Below, piece after piece: positions 11,660 through 19,362 of a stretch of 64,000 nucleotides of DNA. Origin of the DNA: Variovorax sp. PAMC26660 (lineage in GTDB: Bacteria > Pseudomonadota > Gammaproteobacteria > Burkholderiales > Burkholderiaceae_C); NCBI RefSeq assembly GCF_014302995.1, contig NZ_CP060295.1:5695501-5759500 (forward strand). Direction: 5' to 3'. Below the pieces are notes generated by a model. That model had not been told where the DNA came from, made no database searches, and worked only from the letters and a program-made list of their open reading frames with translations. Both the position numbers and the translations under genes were made by a program. Every line of letters starts with the position of its first letter. Position 1 is the stretch's first letter.

Positions 11660-12137
11660 TGCGCCGCAGCACTTCGGTCGCTTCCATCGCGGTGCCCGCA
11701 ACGGGCCGCCGCGCGACCAGATAACGTTGCTGCGGCAGCATCGCTTCGAAAAAGGGCAGGCTTGGCGTAGAAAAGCGTTCGCCTCGTTGCGCCGCAGGCG
11801 CGTTCGAGGCGCCGTTGTTCGGGGTGCGTGCGAATGACACCGGGAGCTCCCCTCCGCGAATGTCCCCCGCTTCGCTCCTCCTTTATTTCGCTGCGGGGAG
11901 CACCCGGTGTCATTCGCACATGGACACGCTGCTGGTGCATCGCCGATCAACGACCGCTTTGCATAACGCTCACGTCGATACGGGGCTCTTTTTCGCGAAA
12001 TAAAGGAGGAGCGAAGCGGGGGACATTCGCGAAAAAGAGCACCGTGTCGGCGTGAGCGACGTCCTGAACAGCCGCAGCGCGTCACGCACAACGTGCCGAA
12101 ATCAAAAAGCAAGGCCTGCTGACGTTCGGGGGGCGAG
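11660..12137. other. Convergent intergenic gap carrying a composite palindrome
   Basis: About 480 bases lie between two genes that point at each other. The main content is the composite palindromic repeat at 11828-12058. Open frames up to 176 codons cross this stretch on both strands. They run through the repeat, have no start-site support and match no protein family I recognise, so I do not call genes here. Confidence 0.6.
11828..12058. repeat. Composite palindromic repeat, copy A
   Basis: Unit 1 spans 11828-11919, with 25-bp arms at 11828-11852 and 11895-11919 that differ at one position. Unit 2 spans 11967-12058, with 33-bp arms at 11967-11999 and 12026-12058 that differ at three positions. 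The 26-bp centre of unit 1 (11861-11886, beginning TGTCCCCCGC) is the exact reverse complement of the centre of unit 2 (12000-12025). The two cores therefore face each other while their arms are unrelated. A second copy lies at 39337-39564. Both are between convergent genes. Confidence 0.9.
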
Positions 12138-12587
12138 TCAGCCCGCGGAATCGAACATCGCCGTGTAGCGCCGCTGCATCTCTTCCGGCGTCATCTTCTC
12201 GATGCTGTGCCCCACGTTCCAGCGATGACCGAAGGGGTCGCGGAAAACGCCCGAGCGCTCGCCGTAGAACTGGTCCTGCGGCGCCATGTCGAGCGTCGCG
12301 CCGGCCGCGACCGCACGGGCCACGACCGCATCGGCGTTGTCGACATGCAGATGCAGCGTGACAGCGCTGCCGCCAAGCGTTTTGGCGCTGAAGATGTTGC
12401 ACTCGGCGAATTCGTCTGAAATCATCAGGATCGCGCCGTTATGGAAGTCCAACTCTGCGTGGCCGATGCGGCCGCTGGGTTCGGTGAGGCGAAAGATTTC
12501 CTTCACCTCGAACACCTCGCAGTAGAAGTCGATGGCCGCGCCGGCGTCGTGCACGCACAGGTACGGAAACAGCTCGTGGATTGCCAT
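12138..12587 (-). CDS. VOC superfamily (PhnB/glyoxalase-like) protein
   Basis: A 149-residue single-domain protein of the vicinal-oxygen-chelate fold, closest in style to the PhnB / YdcJ-like 'glyoxalase family' proteins. It begins MAIHELFPYLCVHDAGAAIDFY and ends with the DPFGHRWNVGHSIEKMTPEE segment typical of that subfamily. It also contains SDEFAE. Metal ligands are not obvious, so an enzymatic role is not assured. The gene is monocistronic and followed downstream by the palindromic repeat. Substrate unknown. Confidence 0.85.
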   Translation of the reverse strand: MAIHELFPYLCVHDAGAAIDFYCEVFEVKEIFRLTEPSGRIGHAELDFHNGAILMISDEFAECNIFSAKTLGGSAVTLHLHVDNADAVVARAVAAGATLDMAPQDQFYGERSGVFRDPFGHRWNVGHSIEKMTPEEMQRRYTAMFDSAG

Positions 12588-12647
12588 GATGGTTGCCTTT
12601 CGGGGAGGGGATGCAGGTCGTGGCGCTGATTCTGGCGCGCCGTGCCG

Positions 12648-13505
12648 CTAGCGTCTTGAACGAATTTGACCTGCGGCCGGCACATGTCTTGGCGATGCTG
12701 CACCAGCCAGCCTCCAGGCCTGTGGCGACATGCCCGCGAGGGCGGAGAACTCGCGGCTCAGATGGGCCTGGTCGGCGTAGCCTGCGTCGAGCGCGATGTC
12801 GATCCAGTTCCGTGCGGGATCGGCCGCCAGCGCGAGCGCGCGGTCGAAGCGCATCACGCGCGCGTATTCCTTGGGGCCGAGGCCGATGGTGCCGCGAAAG
12901 AGCGCAATGAAGCGGCGGTGGCTGTAGCCGCTGTCCGCCACCAAGGCCGCAATCGATGGGTTCGAGGAGGTCAGCGGGCCCAGCGTTGCTGCCACGGCCG
13001 GATGCAGGCCATGCAGGCCGGCGCGCAACGAGGTGGCGATGCGTTGCGTCAGCAGTGCCTCGAACACCTGCAACTGGAGCGCCGGCTCGTCGGCTTCGTG
13101 GAGCCTTTCGAGCGCGTCTGCCGCCTGCCGTTCGCCCCACACCGCTTCGAGCGGGGTGTGCTGCCCGGCCAGCGCGTCTTCGGGTGCACCGAGGAGGGCG
13201 CGGGCGGCTCCCGGCTGCAGCTGCGCGCCGACCGAGCGCGTGGTCACCGACAGATCACGCAGATAGAACGCAGCACGCGCGCCGCCGATGATCGCGTGGC
13301 CAAAGGTCTGGCCCCGTGCGTCGTCGGTGCGGTCGAACAATTTCAACGGCGGGCCGGACAGCCGAAAGACCAGATGCATGCCGCCGGTGGGCAGCACATG
13401 TTCGCGGGCACCGGGCCGCTCGGCGGGTGTGTCGCCGGGCGCCGAAGCCCACAGCAGCCGCACGAAGGGCCGCAGATGCGGGGCAGGGGGCCGTGTCAGA
13501 TGCAT
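12648..13505 (-). CDS. AraC-family transcriptional regulator
   Basis: A 285-residue regulator with an N-terminal sensing domain of the DUF6597 style (HLRPFVRLLWAS, then EHVLPTGGMHLVFRL). The C-terminal AraC double helix-turn-helix includes SYSHRRFIALFRGTIGLGPKEYARVMRFDRAL. The ATG at 13505 starts at MHLTRPPAP. Longer in-frame starts upstream run into the next gene's region and are unlikely. It lies upstream of the VOC gene on the same strand with only ~60 bases between them, so it may control it. The effector is unknown. Confidence 0.88.
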   Translation of the reverse strand: MHLTRPPAPHLRPFVRLLWASAPGDTPAERPGAREHVLPTGGMHLVFRLSGPPLKLFDRTDDARGQTFGHAIIGGARAAFYLRDLSVTTRSVGAQLQPGAARALLGAPEDALAGQHTPLEAVWGERQAADALERLHEADEPALQLQVFEALLTQRIATSLRAGLHGLHPAVAATLGPLTSSNPSIAALVADSGYSHRRFIALFRGTIGLGPKEYARVMRFDRALALAADPARNWIDIALDAGYADQAHLSREFSALAGMSPQAWRLAGAASPRHVPAAGQIRSRR

Positions 13506-13579
13506 GCGGTGAAGCCCGTGAAAAGCAGGCGATGGCACATCGGCGCATTGTGCGCCGGGCGCGGCATCGGGCAGCCGGC

Positions 13580-13918
13580 TTACCAGTCGCGCGGCGAGAT
13601 CAATTCTTCGGTGTCGATGTCGAACCCGTAGGCCTTCGCGATGGTCTCGAAGTCCGCGGCAATGGCTTCGCGTGCGGCGGTTTCGAGTTCGCTGCCGTTC
13701 TCGTCGAACTCTTCGGCGAGCGCATTGAATTCTTCCGTGGCGGCATGCGTCAGCCGCAGCAGGCTGGCGTTGTCCGAAGGCTTTTGCGCTTCGATCGCCT
13801 CGCACAGGCGAACGAAGATCTGCTTGCACTTGTCCACCAGGAAATCGGGAAAGTACGCGTCGAGGTACATCTCCTGGAGGAAGGGGTGGTTCAGCAGCTG
13901 CGGGTTGGTGATCGGCAT
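13580..13918 (-). CDS. DUF5713 family protein
   Basis: A 112-residue acidic, all-helical soluble protein beginning MPITNPQLLNHPFLQEMYLD, with the DAYFPDFLVDKCKQIF segment characteristic of DUF5713. No catalytic motif is seen and no function is known for the family. It lies between the AraC gene and a divergent PLP-enzyme gene, separated from the latter by ~95 bases that must hold both promoters. Confidence 0.8.
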   Translation of the reverse strand: MPITNPQLLNHPFLQEMYLDAYFPDFLVDKCKQIFVRLCEAIEAQKPSDNASLLRLTHAATEEFNALAEEFDENGSELETAAREAIAADFETIAKAYGFDIDTEELISPRDW

Positions 13919-14013
13919 GAAACGGGTTCCTGGTTTCCCGGCGGCGCGGGCGGGAGCGCCAGTCTAGGGCGAGGCGTTTTCCGGGATATGACGGTCGCGC
14001 TAGCATCGGGCAC

Positions 14014-15207
14014 ATGAGCAAGCCTTCCACGACACTGATTCATCACCCTTACACCCCGCCCGACACCTTCGCCGCGCCGCAGCCCGGCGTGTTCAAGGCG
14101 TCGACCGTGTTCTTCGCCGACGTGGCCGCCATGCGCGCGCGCGACTGGAAGACCAAGGCCGGCTACACCTACGGCCTTCACGGCACGCCGACCACCTTCA
14201 CGCTCGAAGAGCGACTGGCCACGCTCGAAGGCGGCACCGAATGCCTGCTGGTGCCCAGCGGCCTGGCAGCCATCTCGCTGGTCTCGTTCGCGTTCCTGAA
14301 GACCGGCGACGAGGTGCTGATTCCCGACAACGCCTACGGCCCCAACAAGGCGCTGGCCACCGGCGAGCTTGCCAACTTCGGCATCACCCATCGCATGTAC
14401 GACGCGATGAATCCGGTCGACCTGGAGGCCAAGATTTCGCACCGCACGCGGCTGGTGTGGGTCGAGGCGGCGGGTTCGGTGACGATGGAGTTTCCGGACC
14501 TGCCCGCGCTCGTGAACATCTGCCGTGCGCGCAGCGTGATGACGGCGCTCGACAACACCTGGGGCGCGGGCCTTGCGTTCGCGCCCTTCGATTTCAATGA
14601 CAGCGGGCAGGGTGTCGACATCTCGGTGCATGCGCTCACCAAGTACCCCAGCGGCGGTGGCGATGTGCTGATGGGCAGCGTGGTCACGCGCGACGAGCGG
14701 CTGCACCGCGCGCTCAAGCTCACGCACATGCGCATGGGCTTCGGCATCGGCGTGGGCGATGTGGAAACGCTGCTGCGTTCGCTGCCCAGCATCTCGCTGC
14801 GCTATGCCGCGCACGATCGTGCAGCGCGCGAGTTGGCGGGTTGGCTCAATGGTTGCGAAGAAATTGCACAGGTGCTGCACCCGGCGCTGGAAGACTCGCC
14901 CGGCCATGTCCACTGGCGTGCACTCTGTGGTGCCACCGACCTGGCAGCAGGCCTGTTCTCTGTCGTCTTTGATGAGCGCTACAGCACCGAGCAGGTCGAC
15001 CGCTTCTGCGACAGCCTGAAGCTGTTCCGCCTCGGCTATTCGTGGGGCGGGCCGGTCAGCCTGGTGGTGCCTTACGACATCGGGCTCATGCGTGACGCCA
15101 GCGTGGCGCGCTGGCCCTACAAGGGCACGCTCGTGCGCTTCTCGGTCGGCCTCGAAGACGTGGACGATTTGCGGGCCGATCTGCAACAGGCGCTCGCGAG
15201 GATGTAG
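14014..15207 (+). CDS. Cystathionine beta-lyase-like PLP enzyme
   Basis: A 397-residue member of the Cys/Met-metabolism PLP family (fold type I). Signature segments are YTYGLHGTPTT, a phosphate-binding GGTECLLVPSG at about residues 72-82 and DNTWGAG near 183. The Schiff-base lysine lies in SVHALTKYPSGGGDVLMGS near residue 210. The extended C-terminus with GYSWGGPVSLVVPYD matches the MetC-type beta-lyases, which release homocysteine or cysteine-derived sulfur. C-S lyase activity is likely, but the exact substrate is not shown. It is divergent from the DUF5713 gene and followed by a small lysine-rich protein. Confidence 0.88.
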   Translation: MSKPSTTLIHHPYTPPDTFAAPQPGVFKASTVFFADVAAMRARDWKTKAGYTYGLHGTPTTFTLEERLATLEGGTECLLVPSGLAAISLVSFAFLKTGDEVLIPDNAYGPNKALATGELANFGITHRMYDAMNPVDLEAKISHRTRLVWVEAAGSVTMEFPDLPALVNICRARSVMTALDNTWGAGLAFAPFDFNDSGQGVDISVHALTKYPSGGGDVLMGSVVTRDERLHRALKLTHMRMGFGIGVGDVETLLRSLPSISLRYAAHDRAARELAGWLNGCEEIAQVLHPALEDSPGHVHWRALCGATDLAAGLFSVVFDERYSTEQVDRFCDSLKLFRLGYSWGGPVSLVVPYDIGLMRDASVARWPYKGTLVRFSVGLEDVDDLRADLQQALARM

Positions 15208-15334
15208 CGCGGATGTAAAAAAGCGCGTCGACCGCCTTGGGAAGTCAGCTTCCGGGCGCTCTGAAGACGTACCGTTATCGCTTACAGTAGGCCAACGCGC
15301 AGTCACCGTGACTGCCTCGCCCCAAGGAGAAGCA

Positions 15335-15538
15335 GTGGCAACACCAAATTACGGCTACGAAAAGCGCCAGAAAGAACTGGCCAAGAAGAAGAAAAAGGAA
15401 GAAAAGCTCCGCGAAAAGCAGTATCGCAAGCTCGGCCCGAGCAGCGATGGACTGGCTCCCGGAGACCCGGAAACCGATGTGGCCTCGCTCGAACGCGATC
15501 CACCCACGGTGCCCGAGTTGCCCACCAAGAACGGTTGA
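15335..15538 (+). CDS. Small lysine-rich cytoplasmic protein
   Basis: A 67-residue hypothetical protein that starts at GTG 15335, with an AAGGAGAAG site six bases upstream. The first half is strongly basic and helical (QKELAKKKKKEEKLREKQYRK) and resembles a short coiled coil or RNA-binding tail. The second half is acidic and proline-rich (DPETDVASLERDPPTVPELP). Similar small proteins are common in beta-proteobacteria but have no known role. A strong terminator follows, so it probably forms its own short transcript. Confidence 0.75.
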   Translation: MATPNYGYEKRQKELAKKKKKEEKLREKQYRKLGPSSDGLAPGDPETDVASLERDPPTVPELPTKNG

Positions 15539-15562
15539 TCCGCTCCTGGCATCCCCATCAAG

Positions 15563-15598
15563 AAGCCGCCGCAGGCCTGTGCCTGTGGCGGCTTTTTC
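15563..15598 (+). terminator. Rho-independent terminator after the lysine-rich protein gene
   Basis: A 13-bp stem (15563-15575 with 15582-15594, one G-T wobble) and a six-base loop are followed by TTTTT. The hairpin begins 24 bases after the stop. The leftward tesA-like gene ends 38 bases further on, so the signal lies in a convergent gap. Confidence 0.85.
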
Positions 15599-15636
15599 TT
15601 TGCCGCCGCCACAGTGCCGCACAGCGGCTTCCGGCT

Positions 15637-16290
15637 TTACTTCGGCAGCAGCTTGCGAAGCTCGGGCCAGACGTTGTCGAGCAGTTGCGGCTGCGCCACC
15701 GCTGTTGGATGGATGCGATCGGCCTGGAACAGCGAGATCGCATCGGGCGCATCCGCCACGCCCTTGAGCAGGAAGGGCACGAGCGCCGCCTTGGTCGCGC
15801 TGGCCACCTTCGAGAACACCGCCTCGAAGCGTCGCGTGTAGTCGCCGCCATAGTTCGGCGGCACCTGGATGCCGACGATCAGCACCTTCGCGCCAGCGGC
15901 CTGCGCAGCCTTGGTGATCTGCAGGAGGTTGTCTTCGGTGTTGGCAAGCGGCAGGCCGCGCAGCGCGTCGTTGGCGCCCAGCTCCACCACCACGTAGCCG
16001 GGCTTGTGCTGAGTCAGCAGGGCCGGAAAGCGGGCACGGCCACCGGAGCTGGTGTCGCCGCTGATGCTGGCGTTGACCACGGTCGCGGCAATCTTCTGCT
16101 GCACAAGCCTTTTTTCGAGCAAGGGTACCCAGCCCTCGCCGCGCTTGAGGCCGTACTCTGCACTCAGCGAGTCCCCCAGCACCAGGATCACCGGCTTGCC
16201 TGCCGTCGTGGCCTGGGCTTGCGCCGCGGTCGTCCATGCCCCCGCGCTGCCGAGCGCGGCGGTGGTCAAGATAAAGTCACGTCGATTCAA
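15637..16290 (-). CDS. tesA: GDSL-type arylesterase / lysophospholipase (TesA-like)
   Basis: Periplasmic SGNH hydrolase of 217 residues. Block I GDSLSAEYG carries the nucleophile serine, block III is GANDALRG, and block V DRIHPTAVAQ carries the Asp-His pair. The only fitting start is TTG 16290, with GGAAAGG eight bases upstream. It gives a twin-arginine-like leader (NRRDFILTTAALGSAGA) cleaved after AQA. This enzyme hydrolyses thioesters and lysophospholipids in E. coli. It is divergent from the ABC ATPase gene with only 15 bases between starts, the same arrangement as E. coli tesA-ybbA. Confidence 0.9.
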   Translation of the reverse strand: MNRRDFILTTAALGSAGAWTTAAQAQATTAGKPVILVLGDSLSAEYGLKRGEGWVPLLEKRLVQQKIAATVVNASISGDTSSGGRARFPALLTQHKPGYVVVELGANDALRGLPLANTEDNLLQITKAAQAAGAKVLIVGIQVPPNYGGDYTRRFEAVFSKVASATKAALVPFLLKGVADAPDAISLFQADRIHPTAVAQPQLLDNVWPELRKLLPK

Positions 16291-16305
16291 AACCAAAGCC
16301 TTTCC

Positions 16306-17028
16306 ATGTCCCAACCCCCGTCTGATGCCATTGTCGCCGTCGAGCATGTCTTCAAATCCGTCACCGACTCGACCGGTACGCTGGACATTCTGCAGGACAT
16401 CGATTTCACCCTCGGGGCACGGGAAACCGCCGCCATCGTCGGCGCCTCGGGCTCCGGCAAGAGCACCTTGCTGTCGATCATCGCGGGCCTCGACACGCCC
16501 ACGCGCGGCACCGTGAAGCTGGCGGGCGACGATCTCTTTGCCATCGACGAAGACGAGCGCGCCGCGCTGCGCGCCCAGCGCGTGGGCTTCGTGTTCCAGA
16601 GCTTCCAGTTGCTCGGCAACCTGAGCGCCCTCGAGAACGTGATGCTCCCGCTGGAGCTGGCCAACCGCAAGGACGCCCGCAAGGCCGCCACCGAGATGCT
16701 CGGGCGCGTCGGCCTGGGCCAGCGGCTGGCCCACTACCCGAAGGTGCTGTCGGGCGGCGAGCAGCAGCGCGTGGCGCTCGCCCGTGCCTTCGTGGTGCAG
16801 CCGGCCTTGCTGCTGGCCGACGAGCCCACCGGCAGCCTCGACTTCGCCACCGGCGAGCAGGTGATGAAGCTGATGTTCGACCTCAACCGCGAACTGGGCA
16901 CCACGCTCGTGCTCGTGACCCATGACCGCGGCATCGCGGCCCGTTGCGAGCGCCGCATCACCATCGAGGCCGGGCGCGTGTCGCTCAATGAAAAAACGCC
17001 TGTATCGAGCGTCGAATCAGCGCTATAA
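16306..17028 (+). CDS. ybbA: ABC transporter ATP-binding protein (YbbA-like)
   Basis: A 240-residue LolD/MacB-type ATPase. Walker A GASGSGKST is at about residues 46-54, the Q-loop in VFQSFQLL, the signature LSGGEQQR near 147 and Walker B LLLADEPTGSLD near 168, with the H-loop in VTHDRG. In E. coli ybbA is followed by the FtsX-like permease gene ybbP. No permease is encoded nearby here. The gene is divergent from tesA, as in E. coli, and its 3' end overlaps an AT-rich hairpin. The role of the pair is unclear even in E. coli. Confidence 0.88.
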   Translation: MSQPPSDAIVAVEHVFKSVTDSTGTLDILQDIDFTLGARETAAIVGASGSGKSTLLSIIAGLDTPTRGTVKLAGDDLFAIDEDERAALRAQRVGFVFQSFQLLGNLSALENVMLPLELANRKDARKAATEMLGRVGLGQRLAHYPKVLSGGEQQRVALARAFVVQPALLLADEPTGSLDFATGEQVMKLMFDLNRELGTTLVLVTHDRGIAARCERRITIEAGRVSLNEKTPVSSVESAL

Positions 17029-17046
17029 GCTATCAAATAAATAGCG
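17021..17046. repeat. AT-rich inverted repeat at end of ybbA
   Basis: Arms CGCTAT (17021-17026) and ATAGCG (17041-17046) flank a 14-base AT-rich loop that contains the ybbA stop codon. It stands out in GC-rich surroundings. From memory it resembles short dispersed Comamonadaceae repeats with a CTAT...ATAG pattern, but this could not be checked. Confidence 0.4.
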
Positions 17047-17077
17047 GTACACAATCAAGCAAGTGGAGGAGATGCCC

Positions 17078-17578
17078 ATGGACACGCTACCCCCCGAAGC
17101 CGTGCTCGCGCTGCAGCGCGGCAGGCTCATCGAGGCTATCAAGATCGTGCGCGACAGCACGGGACTTGACCTGAAATCGGCCAAGGAGGCCGTCGAGCGC
17201 TACGCCAAGCGCCAGCAAGAGCAGCCCGAATGGCAGGAAGCCGACTGGGGCCGTGCCGAGCCCGACGTCGCCATGCAAGACAGGGGCTTCGCCTCGATGC
17301 CGTCCACCGCGCTTGCCGCCCTGGCACAGGGCAACAAGGTCGAGGCCGTCCGCCTCACGCGCGACGCCACCGGGCTGGGCCTGGCCGCGGCCAAGCGGCT
17401 GGTCGAGAACCACGAGAACCCGGCAGCGGGCGACTTCGGCCATCTGCCGTCGGAGATGCCGCGCAACCCGATGGCCGAGCCCGGCCGCGTGCAGCCTGGC
17501 GGCTACAAGTGGCTGCCGGCGGCCATCGTCCTGCTGGTCGTGGCGATGGCCTGGGTCTACTTCGGCGGAAAGGGCTGA
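17078..17578 (+). CDS. Tandem ribosomal L7/L12 C-terminal-like domain membrane protein
   Basis: A 166-residue protein with two copies of a helix-loop-helix resembling the L7/L12 C-terminal domain. The first is at residues ~6-42 (GRLIEAIKIVRDSTGLDLKSAKEAVE). The second is at ~73-108 (GNKVEAVRLTRDATGLGLAAAKRLVE). A linker and one C-terminal membrane helix follow (WLPAAIVLLVVAMAWVYF). The ATG at 17078 lies seven bases after GGAGGA; a GTG at 17063 in the same frame overlaps that site and is rejected. It is probably a tail-anchored protein that recruits a partner to the membrane. The next gene starts four bases later. Confidence 0.75.
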   Translation: MDTLPPEAVLALQRGRLIEAIKIVRDSTGLDLKSAKEAVERYAKRQQEQPEWQEADWGRAEPDVAMQDRGFASMPSTALAALAQGNKVEAVRLTRDATGLGLAAAKRLVENHENPAAGDFGHLPSEMPRNPMAEPGRVQPGGYKWLPAAIVLLVVAMAWVYFGGKG

Positions 17579-17582
17579 GGCG

Positions 17583-18563
17583 ATGATCGTTCCCCAGTTC
17601 TGGGCCGAAGGCCGCATCCAGGAGCAGGTGGCAGGCAAGCAGTTCACGGTGCGTCGTTACGGCTGGTCCGACGACAGCCCGCTGGCTGCGCAGGCGCATG
17701 CTGACCAGCGCACCCGCGAGGCTTTCGACCGCATCGCCAGTGGCGAAAAGCTCGACCGCCGCGAACGCAAGATGGCCTACAACGGCGCCGACGGCGTGCC
17801 GATCCGCGAGGAAATCATCGAGCGACAGGGCGACACCGTCATCACGCGCAACAGCTATGGCGCGCGCTGCCTCAACACGCCCGACGTGCTGTTCGTCGAC
17901 ATCGACTTCGACGAACCACTGCGCGGCAGCCTGTTCCTCTTTGCGCTGTTTCCGGCGCTGATCGCCAGCGTGGTCGGCGGCTGGGCGGCCCGGACCTGGC
18001 TGGGCGGGCTGATCGCGTTCTTCGTCGTCTTTGCCGTGGCCTACGCCATCGGCCGGCGCAAGAAGCGCGGCGAGCCTACCGACAACCCCACGCCCGAGAA
18101 GCAAGCGGCCGAGCGCATCGGGCGCTTCGTTCACCAGCACCCGGACTGGCACCTGCGCATCTACCGCACGCCGGCGGGCTTCCGGGTGCTGGCCATGCAC
18201 GACGTGTTCAGCCCCAATGACGCGGTGGTGGCCGACTGCTTCCAGTTGATGGGCGTGGACAAGGTCTATGCGCGCATGTGCCGCAACCAGAACTGCTTTC
18301 GGGCCCGCCTGAGCGCCAAGCCCTGGCGCATCGGCATCAGCGAGCCGATGCGGCCGCGGCCCGGTGTGTGGCCGGTGTCGCCCGACAAGCTGCCGGTGCG
18401 CGACGCCTGGGTGGCGCGCTATGAAACGGCCGCCGAAGGCCATGCCGCCTGCCAGTACCTGGAGAGCGTGGGCAACACCGCACGCCTGCACCCCAGCGCG
18501 CAGGCCGTGCAGGAACTGCATGACGAACGTACCCGCGCGAACAGCGGTTTTCCGCTGGCCTGA
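17583..18563 (+). CDS. Conserved transmembrane protein of unknown function
   Basis: A 326-residue protein with a soluble N-terminal ~115 residues and two membrane helices in the middle (GSLFLFALFPALIASVVGGW and LIAFFVVFAVAYAIG). A cytoplasmic C-terminal half contains an HxDWHLRIYRTPAGFRVLAMHD segment and three close cysteines in ADCFQLMG and RMCRNQNCFRARLS. The ATG at 17583 follows the preceding stop by four bases, so the two membrane proteins are probably translated together. No enzyme motif is recognised. The conserved C-terminal half suggests a true structured domain. Confidence 0.75.
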   Translation: MIVPQFWAEGRIQEQVAGKQFTVRRYGWSDDSPLAAQAHADQRTREAFDRIASGEKLDRRERKMAYNGADGVPIREEIIERQGDTVITRNSYGARCLNTPDVLFVDIDFDEPLRGSLFLFALFPALIASVVGGWAARTWLGGLIAFFVVFAVAYAIGRRKKRGEPTDNPTPEKQAAERIGRFVHQHPDWHLRIYRTPAGFRVLAMHDVFSPNDAVVADCFQLMGVDKVYARMCRNQNCFRARLSAKPWRIGISEPMRPRPGVWPVSPDKLPVRDAWVARYETAAEGHAACQYLESVGNTARLHPSAQAVQELHDERTRANSGFPLA

Positions 18564-18608
18564 CGGGTCCGAAGTCGGTCGAAGCCTGGGGGTGGGGATA
18601 ATCGGAGG

Positions 18609-19355
18609 ATGTCTTCCCCTAAAGTGATCTTCGGCTTCCATGCCGTGGGCGTGCGCATCAAGACCGCGCCCAAATCGGTGCTCGAAGTGATGTTCGACAC
18701 CAGCCGGCGCGATGCGCGCATGAAACAGTTCATTGCGCGTGCGCAAGAAGCCGGTGTGCGGCTGGTCGAGGCCGATGGCCTGCGGCTGTCCAAGCTCAGC
18801 GGCAGCCACGGCCACCAGGGCGTGGTCGCGCGGGTCGAGCCCGCCCCGCAAATCCATTCGCTCGACGAACTGCTCGAAGGCCTCGAAGCGGCCGGCACCG
18901 TGCCGCTGCTGCTGGTGCTCGACGGCGTGACCGACCCGCACAACCTCGGCGCCTGCCTGCGCGTGGCCGATGGTGCCGGCGCGCATGCGGTGATCGCGCC
19001 CAAGGACCATGCGGCCGGCATCAACGCCACCGTGGCCAAGGTGGCGAGCGGCGCGGCCGAGACCGTGCCGTACTTCATGGTCACCAACCTTGCACGCACG
19101 CTCAACGAGCTCAAGGAACGCAGCATCTGGTGCGTGGGCACCAGCGACGACGCGCCGGGCACCATCTACCAAAGCGACTTCAAGCGCCCGCTGGCGCTGG
19201 TGTTGGGCGCGGAGGGCGAGGGCATGCGCCAGCTCACCCGCAAGACCTGCGACGAGCTGGTGAGCATTCCGATGGCCGGTGCGGTCGAGAGCCTGAACGT
19301 CTCGGTGGCCAGCGGCGTGTGCCTCTACGAGGCGATGCGCCAGCGCAGCCTCTGA
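18609..19355 (+). CDS. rlmB: 23S rRNA (guanosine-2'-O-)-methyltransferase RlmB
   Basis: SPOUT-family enzyme that methylates the 2'-O of G2251 in 23S rRNA. The 248-residue protein has the N-terminal substrate-binding domain (VIFGFHAVGVRIK). The knotted SAM-binding domain carries the three SPOUT motifs: LDGVTDPHNLGACLRVADGAG, LVLGAEGEGMR and the C-terminal SIPMAGAVESLNVSVASG. In many relatives it follows rnr, but no RNase R gene is seen here. The gene ends eight bases before a convergent flavoprotein gene. Confidence 0.94.
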   Translation: MSSPKVIFGFHAVGVRIKTAPKSVLEVMFDTSRRDARMKQFIARAQEAGVRLVEADGLRLSKLSGSHGHQGVVARVEPAPQIHSLDELLEGLEAAGTVPLLLVLDGVTDPHNLGACLRVADGAGAHAVIAPKDHAAGINATVAKVASGAAETVPYFMVTNLARTLNELKERSIWCVGTSDDAPGTIYQSDFKRPLALVLGAEGEGMRQLTRKTCDELVSIPMAGAVESLNVSVASGVCLYEAMRQRSL

Positions 19356-19362
19356 GCGCCGG

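Noticed and set aside
11582..12112. Open frames crossing the composite palindrome, and similar ones at 39328-39615
   Set aside because: The frames follow the repeat itself, and similar peptide strings arise at both copies from the repeated DNA. No ribosome-binding sites or family matches.
12666..13631. A 321-codon plus-strand frame opposite the AraC gene
   Set aside because: The minus-strand AraC helix-turn-helix is clear. The plus-strand frame is a shadow.
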